NCBI GenBank assembly: GCA_950097015.1
Contig: CATNEN010000031.1
Location: 3,474,001-3,538,000, forward strand
Direction: 5' to 3'
Source of the DNA: Macrostomum hystrix
Taxonomy: Eukaryota > Platyhelminthes > Macrostomidae
DNA length: 64,000 bases
Of the stretch, positions 35,072 to 49,700 are shown in pieces (position 1 is the stretch's first letter; every line of letters starts with the position of its first letter). The notes beneath the pieces were generated by a model that was not told the DNA's origin, did no database searches, and worked only from the letters and a program-made list of their open reading frames with translations. The position numbers and the translations under genes were made by a program.

Positions 35072-35392
35072 GGGGTCGGTGGCGGAGCGGTTAACGCGTT
35101 TGCCTCTCGCACCATGGTCCTTGAGTTCGATTCGACGGCGAGGCCACATTTATTTGGGGCGCAGCCGCGGAGAGAAGGCTTTGGGGGCTTGACGTGCAAT
35201 TTACGCCCTTGAGGGGCCAACCTCCAAGTCACAGTGAAGTGTACACTGCCTGACGATGAGAAAGTCAGGGCAGATGTACACACCTGTATGAGTGTGTGCC
35301 TGCGTACAGTATCTGTGCGTGTGTGTGCTCAGGAGTCAGCGAAATTGGCAGAATTGCCTAGTGTCACCAGATGATGTGCCATTGCCCACAGC
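35072..35392 (+). mobile_element. tRNA-derived SINE, family A, most complete copy
   Basis: It begins gggtcggtggcggagcggtt and has the B-box gagttcgattc. The body includes tttggggcgcagccgcggag, tcagggcagatgtacac and aggagtcagcgaaattggca, and ends near gccattgcccacagccc. At about 320 bp it can serve as the family reference; a matching tail is in the PSMC3 intron. Confidence 0.8.
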
Positions 35393-36405
35393 CCTCCTGC
35401 AAATATGCATAATCACTACAATACTTAATACACAGTATCTAAAGGCAAACTAACAGACTTAAAAGATTTCTAGCAAATGAAATGGCTAGTCAAGTCGAAC
35501 TGACTGAAGTCATTTTGGTTAAATTATTAGAGCTACAATATATAGAGAAGGTGGCCAAAAAAGAGCAATAAAAATTATTGATTACTTGTGATTGACAAGA
35601 CAGGACAGACAGGCTTTTAGGTCACCGAGAGCGGCATGACGGCAACAGTCTATATGCGTGAGACACCAAGACAATGGTAAGTGTAACCGTGGGGAAATGC
35701 TTTAAAACATGCGACTCATTTTTTATAATTTACACAAGCCAGGCGTCAGCAGACACCGATAATTGCAAGGTATGCAAACTGTAGAAGCTGCCGAAATAGG
35801 AAACAATGCACTAGTTAGGTAATGAGCTAATGAGATAGTTAAAAAACTAGTTATACTCGTATTGACAGGGATAGCATACGAAAATATGTTTGGCTATGAG
35901 ACGCACATAATAAGATTCTACTCGTATAATATATGTTAGAACAAAAGCGTGAGAATACTAATAGGGCCAAAAAATTACAAAAGGGCCAAGAATGGTAAAA
36001 TTGCGAAACACTGGGTTTCAAATGGACAAAAAAGTTAAGTTGTTTTAACATTTTAACATAGAAAAATAGAAGAAAAAATATGTATAATATCTGTCCCTAA
36101 CCAATCAGAACCACCATATGATTAAATCTCAGAGCCCAGCCAATCAGAACCACCCTACACTCAAATCTTAGAGCCCAGCCAATCAGAACCGCGCTACGAA
36201 CAAATCTCAATGCTTAACCAATTTGTATAGTGAAACAATGATTATAGATAAGTACAAAATAAACGACAAATATGGAACGATCATCATTTACAGCGATCCT
36301 TAAAAGCAACCATAAGAATGTATAAACAGGAATAATAATTAAAGAACCAGGGTGAGACAGAAGGGTAGAAGACAAAGGAAGGCCTGATAAGAAGAGGAGT
36401 GAGTG
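35393..36405. other. Intergenic, with a triple CCAAT-box repeat
   Basis: No gene. At about 36100-36195 three copies of gagcccagccaatcagaacc (the first shortened) recur every 58 bp or so; each contains CCAAT. This stretch lies downstream of the QRICH1-like stop codon. Confidence 0.5.
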
Positions 36406-38460
36406 TCACTCATTGGCGGCGGCAGCCAGGCTGGGATCCAGTGCAGCTCCGGACCAATGCATTTGAGCCTGCATCAGGGCTTCCTGAATCTCCTTGACAC
36501 AGCGGACCCGATTTAGCCAGCGCTGCAGCTCCTCAACAGGCAGTCCGGCTGGGCTTTCAGCGCCTTCAGCGGCGGCTCGATACCAGATGGTGTCATCCGG
36601 GTTGGCGTTCCTGTTATTGCATAATGAGAAAAAAATAATTTTATTTCTAATCCGAATGGAGCTACGCCACACCGCTAGTGTTTCAGCTACGCCGCCTCAC
36701 GAATAAGAAGAGGTGGCGACTGGAGTTTGATTGAAATATCGCGCAACAAAAGTTGAGCCTGTGTCAGAATGTTTCCTGAATCCATAACTGCGTTACGGCG
36801 CAGCAAAAATTACTAATTGTGAAAAGACTACGATAGAAGCCGACATTTGAATTACTTGCCTATCAGTAGGCAGGTAGAACGGTTCATCCCGGCCAGTTAG
36901 CAGTGGCCGCTTAGCCAAGTAGACTTGAAACAGGCGCACCGGACACTTGGTAGGATCCGCTAGCTCGCCTAATTCGTACGTCATGCCGACAGCGTAGCCG
37001 GACCGAGGTGTGAAGCGCAGGACGGCGCCGGCCACTCCGGCGGCAGAAGGAGCCAAAGCGAACTGGCCTAGGGTGAGTTCGGCGTGCTCCTGGGCCGTGT
37101 GCAGGCCGACATAGCGGGTGAGAATGTAGAACAGGGCGAACAGCAGCGCGTCTGGGCTGTGACAGCTGAGCTGGCGGCACTCCCACAGGTGCTGCTCCTC
37201 GATGCGGCAGACCAGGGTTCCATCGTCGGCCACACGGGCCGCGTAGCGATCCAAGATGACGTCGAGAGCGGCGGAGAAATCAGCGAATGCCGGATCGCAG
37301 AAGATGTTCTCGTCGCGGGCCTGATCAATAGCCAGATGGCCCTGTAGGCCTAGGCACAGATAGTAAACAGAGTCGGCTGCGTACTCTTCTCCACTGGGCT
37401 TGCGAACTTCGCGCACAAAACGGGCCAGAGCATCGGCGAGATTTGTCGCGTCAGTCAGTTCGGCAGGATCAGCTGGAGGGCCGGATCCGCTTTCATCGCT
37501 TGCCGCTGCGGCAGACACAGAGCGGCTCCAGTTTTTCCAGGCAGTCAGGCCGTAGGAGAACTTCAAGCTGAGCTGTTGCTGTTGCTGCTGCGGCTGTAGC
37601 AGTTGATGCGACTGGCTCCTGGCAAGGGCCACTAGAGCCGCCGCGTCCGCCGCTAGTCGGCGCTGAATTGAAGCCAGCGAAGCCAAATCAGCGGCGGCTA
37701 TAGAAGCGGCTTCGATTCCTCTTCCAGCGGCCGAGGCAAGCGAGGCAGCAGCGCCGCTGGCACTAATCGGCTGCGGTCCGGAAGAGCCAATCGGCTGCAG
37801 GGCCAGGTGCGGCGGCTGCTCGGGATCCGGGAACTCTAGCAAGAGAAACACCGGCACAGGTACCGGGATAGGAACAAAGATCGGAATGGGAATAGGATCT
37901 GGCGGCAGCGGCGCCGGTGCGGGAAAGTACAGAGGCAATGGGCAGGGCAGCAGGCCGGCGGCGCCGTCACCGTATAGAGCCGCCTCGGCGTTGACAGCCG
38001 CCTGAACAGCGACGTCGGACTGAGCAGGCTTGGCCTGGAGTTGCCTGCTGACTGGCGCCGGTCTGCATTGCGTAATCTTGTTGCACAATGGCAGCGGCGC
38101 CAGCGGTTGAATCATGGCGTGCTGCTCGATTCCTAGCTGCCTCAGCATCTCAATAGGCACGTTCGGGAAGGTCGTACCCCGATTACTGGCTGTCAAGCGC
38201 TGATTCGATCGCTGCCGCTGTTGCTGCTGCTGTTGTTGGCTTTGCGCCTGAGTACCTTCTGCGTCTGCGCCGTTAACGCTGGCAAGCATTGATTCCTCAG
38301 TGACTTCTGTAATGTCACCGACGACGTGAGTTGCCGCCGAGGCGGCCTCGGCTGCCGCCGCTGCGACTGCGGCTGCTCCAGCAGCAGCCTCGTCCTGCTG
38401 CAGCTGACGCTGTTGCTGCCGAGACGCGAACACGACGCGTATACTGTCCGTTGTTGACAT
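36406..38460 (-). CDS. QRICH1/ZMYM-type glutamine-rich nuclear protein
   Basis: Two exons (38460-36860 and 36610-36406) encode about 601 residues. The N-terminal half is low complexity, with Gln runs, Ala-rich segments and a Pro stretch (PIPIPIFVPIPVPVPVF). The C-terminal part reads KPSGEEYAADSVYYLCLGLQ, then FADFSAALDVILDRYAAR, LLFALFYILTRYVGLHT and FYLPTDR|NANPDDTIWYR. This is the conserved region of QRICH1 and ZMYM2/3/4, thought to derive from Crypton-type tyrosine recombinases. No MYM zinc fingers are present, so QRICH1 fits best; QRICH1 acts in transcriptional stress responses. The intron uses a GC donor (GCAAGT). A 3' splice site (cctctgcag) lies 11 bases before the ATG. Confidence 0.88.
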
Positions 38461-39237
38461 TAGCTGATCAGCTGCAGAGGAATGGGCGGTTCCAATTATA
38501 ATCGAAGCATTACTATCCTATGCACTATCCCTGGATACAAAGAAAAACTTGTTTATCGCGGAAATAATTATAAAAAGGCTTTTCTTTTAGTTTCGACTGA
38601 AATTAACAACTACGCAAGTTTTTTATTTTTCGCGTTGGAATTCCGAGTTTATTATTTTCCTTTAAAATAAATTTATTAAATTGTACGAAAAGTTGCCTTT
38701 CTCAGATTAAAGTTGCATAAAACAGCTTACAACAATTGTGGTACCAGTAGTAGTATATAGCGAGTCATGCGAAAAACCGGTCTGAATGCACAATTAATTA
38801 GTTAAAAACTGTACTTGACTGCTGGCCGAAGTATTTGGCCAATTCATCCAATGAGACTAATTGGGTCAACAATGGAGACTAATTGGGCTACTTTAAAAAA
38901 CGCTTGGCATAAAAGTTTCAACAGACATCGATGGGAGATAATTGAAATGTATAAAAATACATGGGCTTTTCAATGCAACGCAACGATACGCAATGAGCAG
39001 ACGCTACTAAAGTATTTTGTATGCTGAAAAGGGAGCTTGGCCATGCAACACTAGCTGCACTGTTGCATCAAATCGTTTGTACTATAATTGCTAGTTAATT
39101 CAGTGCAGTTACACACAATATTATATAAACAGACTGGGCAGGGCATGCTGTGTGTGTTAGCTGAATGCACTTTGTTTAATTATAAAATAAATTTAATGGA
39201 GTTTATAAATAGGATAATGCGAACAAGCGATGCTGCT
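38461..39237. other. Gap between RBBP4 and QRICH1
   Basis: This 778-bp gap has no recognised gene. It should include the 3' UTR of the minus-strand RBBP4 gene (an ATTAAA lies near 39190 on the minus strand) and any promoter of the QRICH1-like gene. The + frame from 38815 has no family motif. Confidence 0.45.
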
Positions 39238-41198
<1,961 letters not shown>

Positions 41199-41621
41199 CT
41201 AGTGCATTAGACATCTTGCTGATACCAGAACCTAAATATAAACTCAGTGTCATTAAAAAACTACAAAAATAGAAAGAAAACAACTTACTAAATAGGCACT
41301 CAGAAGAGCAACAATTCTAAATGTATTTTTTCACATAGTCTATTCTACGATTCGCTTCGATTCAATAACTGCAGCGAGCAAAAAATAAATGGGAAATAAG
41401 AGCGTTACTGGGCGCAATTGATAGCTGCTACTATCGGATCTGTTGGCCATCCGGTGCAAATCTCTTCTAGGACACTCGGGCTGAATAAGGAGCAGATTAT
41501 CATAGTAATTACATAGGTGGACACATTTAAGGCATGCATAGTAAAGTACAGGTTGTACAAAGGACATAAAAACTGTTTAGACTTGCATAAAAAATCTCAG
41601 GAATCATTCTATCTTCAGTGC

Positions 41622-43336
<1,715 letters not shown>

Positions 43337-44515
43337 CTGTGTGTGTCATGGATATTAAGACGTATCTTTGTTTTCTTCCCTTGTAAGCTTCTTACAGTTT
43401 ATTGCTCAAAAAGAAGTGGTCTTTAAAGTTATTTTGTTCCTCTCTAAATTTAAGATCCTCATTCTTGATTTATTATCTATCGTTAAATCATTTTTGTTTT
43501 TTATGGGATGCATGGCTAGGGAAGTCCACAATAATAATTAAGTTTGCATGCATGCCTTAGTAAAAAATCTGTTCGGCTTTAACTAATTAATACATTTGAA
43601 GGCAAAGCATAAACATAAAGCATAAAGGTGAATTATATGGGTCAGTAAAAATATGAAATATGTGACAAAGATTATTAAACATGACACAAAAGGCATTACA
43701 TCATAAATATAACATTTATACTTTGTAGGGTTCTGCTATTGCTAGCGTAAAGCCAAAAAAAGAGCTAAACTAATAACTTGATTATATACTTGTACATTAC
43801 CATTTTTAGCTCTTTAGTTTTGAATATGTTGATACAAATTTGATGCTACCTCACCAGCATATTATCCATGTTATAAACACTTCTTTTGTAAAAGTGCAAT
43901 ATCCAAAACATGATAAGCAAACAAGAATGGGCCTGACAACATTGAACAACATTTTATAGATCAACTAGTGTTATAGCCACATTTACATTAGCATATTTAT
44001 AATTATTCCTAGATACTTGTATTTTTAATGGCTAGTTAAAGCCAATACTTATTGACTTAAATTTCCTATCTGTGTCTGTAGCAATACGGGCTAATATGAG
44101 TACTAGGCTAGCTCCCAGTGTAGTATCAGTATCTTTTGGAATTACAAAGTGCATAGTCAATTGTTATTGTTAAGGTAGCATAGTGAGAGTTCTAGCTCTG
44201 CTAGTTTATTTAGTCTTTTTAGTCTATTGAGCTAGATTTTTAGTCTAGCTCAATAATTAAAGGTCAGAAATTTAAGGCCAGCCAAGTGTAGAGTGGCAAA
44301 CCACACCACCACCTCTACCCTAGGCTGTAGACCATAGTAAAAAACAGCAGCAGTAAAAAGAAGAGTTGTGAAGATGGCAAGAATGATATTATAACTGAAT
44401 TTGAAGTCTAGTTTGACTTAATCTTAAAGGATTTGCAACCATCAGAAGAAGAGTATGCATAAAAGTACTAAATCAAACAAGTAATTATAGAAGTGTTTAA
44501 GGTTGTTTGAATCAT
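43337..44515. other. Upstream region of PSMC3
   Basis: It should hold the PSMC3 first exon, promoter or leader-splice region, but no convincing ATG exon is visible. AT-rich, no repeat family recognised. Confidence 0.35.
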
Positions 44516-44790
44516 GGCCAAAGCTGCACAGAGACAACAAAAGCACTACTATGACCACAAAGTCAATAAGATATGTTTGCAAATGACATCCTAGCCTGGC
44601 TCTACATGCCTCTGGAGGGCCTGAGACAGAATGAGCCAAGTTAGCCACACAAGCATCATACACCTTGGGACCCAAATGAGCTATCTGATGGCTCTATCCC
44701 CTGTGACATACAAGGTCATGTGGTGCAAGCATGAGTAGAACATGGGCTAGAAAAAATTGTACATGTCAAGAAGCTCAAACTGGGTCTCTA
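44516..44790 (+). pseudogene. Decayed Ty3/gypsy LTR retrotransposon integrase C-terminus
   Basis: Fragments in shifting frames line up with the integrase C-terminal region of gypsy polyproteins. AAQRQQKHYYDHKVN comes first, then ILAWLYMPLEGLRQ, ALSPVTYKVMWCKHE and KIVHVKKLKLG. The order and spacing match the known pattern YYD-K…VWLY…LSxVTYxV…VHVxxLK. Stops and frame changes between the fragments show it is dead. No LTR is recognised on either side. Confidence 0.7.
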
Positions 44791-46763
44791 GACTTGAAGT
44801 TGTGTTCAACAGTGCTTCAAAGTTCTTTCAACAATGGTAGATCTGCTCAAGGCAAATTTTTGGTACAAGGGGTGCTAGCTGGGATAGTGATCACTTAGAC
44901 ACTAATTTCTACTGAGACTTTGTTCTGAGAGCAGAAAATAAATCCATGCAATGAAAAGTTTTGAATTGGTTGATGCAAAGGAGTTTAACTGCATGCTAGA
45001 GGCTATGAAGATTGATCTGCCAGGTCTGTGAGGGCCAGTTTGAAGAAGCAATGGCAGGTTCACTAATTGTTGGTGAATAACAAGAAGTGCAGCAGCTAGA
45101 GACTCTATTGTGCCAGTGCACCTAGCCATATCAGGCCAATTTGCAAAGCCTGCTGCATTGTCATGAAAAGCAACATCTTCTACACCTAGACCTGTGCCAC
45201 AAAAGAAGAGTATGATGACACTGTCAAAGTAAATGGTTCTGGAATAGGAAATGGATCATAAAAACCTGTTGTGGATGCAAGTGGGTATAGCTGTAACTAT
45301 TCTTACTGCAACCCTAGCCTAGCCAGCCATCTAGCAAAAGCAAATATAAGCTTTTGAGCAAACTTTGAGCAAAGTTAGCTTGAGCAAATAAACCAAAATT
45401 TATTAAAACAATAAAAAATAATATTTTGTTCAACTGCACCAATTGTTATATTGCACCTAAAAAGCCAATCTCCATTTTGCCATATAAATAGGAGCACTGA
45501 ATGGAAGAGAAACAAACATTTGCAACTATGGAATGTTCCAGTAAAATATTAAGCAAGTTGGACTCAGTAAATTTGATAAAGATCTAATAGCTAGAAATTG
45601 TGAGAACACACAAAATTTCATATCGAAATAATAACTAAAAGGTTGAATCTAATTGAAGTAGGCCTATAGAATATATAAGAAGTGTTGTACTGGTTGATAA
45701 ATTAGTAGAATTCATATTATTTGAAAAGAGCCTTACAACTGTTATTAGTCTAAAATCTGATAGCCTAAAATTGCAATAAATCTAGCTGCCAATTTCAATA
45801 AACTAGCTAGGCTATTGCAATAGCAGCCTAGGCTGGTAGGCCTAATCTAGCTTTTTTATTTTGTGGTCCAAATAGATCACAGCTTTATAATATTAATAGT
45901 GATGTGTCATAAGCTCAAGGTAATTATTTCAAATTCTTATTTTTATAAGTCAATAAAATGCACTTTGGAAGGCTCACCTCTGCATTTTGCTCATTCCAAA
46001 TGGCAGAGCTTATTCTTGCTGAAGACATTTTTTATTTTGATTGATACTTTTAATATAAATTTTAAAAGATGTGAAAGTCAAGGACAAGGAAGATATCAAA
46101 GAAGTGTAAGATACAGTTTAAAATGTCAACGAAGTAATATTTACGAATACACAATTTGAACGTAATAAGCGTAACGCAAGATCTTCAACACTTTAGCTTA
46201 AAAAGTGAGTCAAGTTTAAAAAGCTAATCTTTATTTGAAAAAAATATTTTAAGGCTTTTTGAAAACTAACCGATTTTTGTCATTTTAAACTAAGTATGTT
46301 TATAGCCACTAAGACGTTTGAATTTCGCAAAAGATGCTTGCTGATCAAAAGACCTTTACATTTTTTATTAATAAAAATGTTAACGAACTTAGTCTCGGTT
46401 TGGAAAATAATCTTGGCTTTAAAGTTGTCGTTGTGACATGATGAGTTAACGTGATGTGAATATACTATTCAAGATTTTAGGTTAGAAATTCACCGTTCCT
46501 CTTAACTTATGAATGTCTGCTTAGAATTTTAAAGTTCTCCGTGAATCTGAATAATCTGTTGTATTTTTCAAGCTATAATGTTTTTTGAAATAGTAATATA
46601 TATTATTTTGTAGATTATTTCCTTTTCTTACAATTTTACATTCGGTATATTAGATTCGATAGATTTGGTATATCGATTGCTCCCTGCTTAGTCTCACGCT
46701 GGCGTAACATTCAGGAGCAAAAATTATTAGTTTAAACAAAAAGGTCTAGCCATAAAATTTAAA
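44791..46763. other. Intergenic between divergent PSMC3 and AP-3 mu
   Basis: No gene recognised. Retroelement remains may extend past 44790 but show no further motif. AT-rich. Confidence 0.35.
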
Positions 46764-49700
46764 ATGATTCACAGCATTTTTGTAATTAACAACTCTGGGT
46801 AAGTTTTTTTTATAGTTATTATTCTTTTTAGCTAAGTTGTCATTACCTACATGGCTACAAGAGCCTCTAAAGGTATTTCTCATCTTAGAAGTACAAAGAA
46901 AGTGTAAGGCCTGGTTCAGTTTTTACTAATTTGCTACTTTCAATTTTTAACACTTTCTTATACAATTTTCTGATGTAAACTATTACTGTAAGTTGAATTT
47001 GTGTTGGCTATTCTGCTTAAGTATTGCATTGTTCTTTATAGCTACACTAGCTTCAATCACAAGGTAGACAAATAAATATTTTTATCTATATGAGACCTTC
47101 TTATTCTGTGAATTGATTTTTGCTTAGAATCAATGTCATAACTATTTTAGAGTCAAAACTTTAGCAACAATCAGCAAATCATTTCCACAGAGTGTAATTT
47201 AATGCCTCTATTTTTGGAAAATACCTAAAATACACCTCAAAAGTTTACTTTCTTCTCTAAAATGGTATAAGCTATCTCCTAGTTAGCAAATCAGGCTTAT
47301 TTTACCTTTTTGGCAGACTTCCACATAAGATGTAAATTTTTTATAGCTAGAAAAATTTCCCACAAGGAGGGTAGGCAGAATTTTGATCAGTGCATAAATT
47401 TCCATTTCGTTGTTCTTCTTTGGTATGTTAAGTTGTTCAAATAATTTTAAATCCTATGACCTGATTATATATTTTTTGCTGAAGATCAGATCCTGAATAA
47501 TACCTTTATGGATATTTATTTGTTTCTTTCTTTAGTGACATTTTCTTGGAGAAGCACTACAAGCGTGTCATTCCAAAATCTATATGTGACTATTTCTTTG
47601 AAGAAGTTACAAAGGTGAGTCCTTAATTTACATTGAAATACATTTTTGTGAATTCGTAAAAGACATGTGACATATATGTTATATATATAACATTTGGATA
47701 TTTTTTGATTGCTTAGCCTTTTGTTAAGCAACTCTTTAAGACTTAAAGATTTTACTGTCTATCTATTTTCAGACATCCACGCCGGAGAATGTTCCACCGG
47801 TGATTCAGACGCCAAATCACATACTGATTAGCATCTTTCGGGCCCAGGTGCACTTTGTTGCCGTCTGCAAAAGCGAAGTGCCGCCACTTTTTGTAATTGA
47901 ATTTCTTCACCGCCTGGCCGATATAATTAAAGACTACTTCGATGAGGTTTCTGAGTCGACTATAAAGGACAATGTCGTTATTGTCTATGAGGTGAGAGAA
48001 TTGAAGAGGTCTATAAATTAGGAGCTTGGCTACATGTGAGCTCCAAGCCACGCAGCTTGTGGGAAGCATGTCCGTGAACTTGGCCATGACCGTGAACTTG
48101 ACGCCACCCCTCCTTGACTATTTGAGGTCTGCAAGTAGCGTGTTATTACCATTATTGCGGTTCGATTTCGTTAGAGCCTGACTGTTATATTCGCATCCAT
48201 AGCTAGAAGTTCAAAAGAGAAAGTGAAGCCTAACCTACCGTAGTTACCTGGGAGTCAGTGATAGCCTAACCTGCCGTAGTTACCTGGGAGTCAGTGATAG
48301 CCTAACCTGCCGTAGTTACCTGGGAGTCAGTGAATGCCTAACCTAACGTAGTTACCTGGGAGTCAGTGACTGCCTAACCTAACGTAGTTACCTGGGAGTC
48401 AGTGAATGCCTAACCTAACGTAGTTACCTGGGAGTCAGTGATAGCCTAACCTGCCGTAGTTACCTGGGAGTCAGTGACTGCCTAACCTACCGCAGTTACC
48501 TGGGAGTCAGTGACTGCCTAACCTACCGCAGTTACCTGGGAGTCAGTGACTGCCTAACCTGCCGTAGTTACCTGGGAGTCAGTGATAGCCTAACCTGCCG
48601 TAGTTACCTGGGAGTCAGTGACTGCCTAACCTACCGTAGTTACCTGGGAGTCAGTGACTGCCTAACCTAACCTAGTAACCAGGGAGTCAGTGACTGCCTA
48701 TCCTACCGCAGTTACCTGGGAGTCAGTAATAGCCTAAACTACCGCAGTTACCTAAGAGTCAGTGACTGCCTAACCTGCCGTAGTTACCTGGGAGTCAGTG
48801 ACTGCCTAACCTAGCGTAGTTACTTGGACGACCCTGACACTAAGAGTGCCGATAGTATTTTATTTTGTGATAACGTGCTAACCGCCCAGTCACTCTGATT
48901 TACATCTAAACCATTGAAAAGCTCCTAGACGAAGTGCTAGACAATGGATTCCCGCTAGCCACCGAGCCCAACATCCTCAAGGAGCTGATTCGGCCGCCCA
49001 ACCTGCTTCGCAGCCTGGCTGACACAATGTCCGGCCGCAACTCCACAGTGTCAGTTACCCTACCAACCGGCCAGCTATCCAACATACCCTGGCGTCGCAG
49101 TGGCGTCAAGTACGCCAACAATGAAGCCTACTTTGACATTGTTGAAGAGCTGGACGCTATAATTGACAGGTCTGGCGGCACAGTTTCCGCCGAGGTGCAC
49201 GGCAGCATTGACTGTCTAATTAAGCTGTCCGGAGTGCCAGATCTAACTCTCAGCTTTGTGAATTCTCGCCTCATCGAGGATGCCAGCCTGCATCCGTGCG
49301 TGCGGCACAGTCGCTTCGAAGCTGAACGCTTATTGAGTTTTGTGCCGCCAGACGGTAGCTTCCGGCTGATGGGCTATAGGGCTAGTTGCCATGGCAACCT
49401 GCCAGTGCCAATCGATTTGCGCCATTCGATCAGCTTTAAACAGACCGGTGAGTAAATATTTTGCATAAGTTATAGATTAGGTATGTTGTTGCCAGTGGTG
49501 GAATCACGACTTGAAGGTCGGCGGTTCGATTCCCGACTCCTATGGTACAATTTGTTTCCTTCATCAAAATTGAGGGTGTGTGTGGCGTCCGATCAGTCCA
49601 TGGACTGAAAAGCCGTACGCAGGCTTGGCTGCGCCGCGCAAGGGCTGCAGTGCTGCCGGCTGCCCGGTTGAGGCAGATGTAATCAATTATTTTTTTAGTA

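Noticed and set aside
33808..35200. Functional tRNA genes suggested by A and B boxes
   Set aside because: The boxes sit in dispersed copies with long shared non-tRNA tails and no clean cloverleaf, so they are SINEs.
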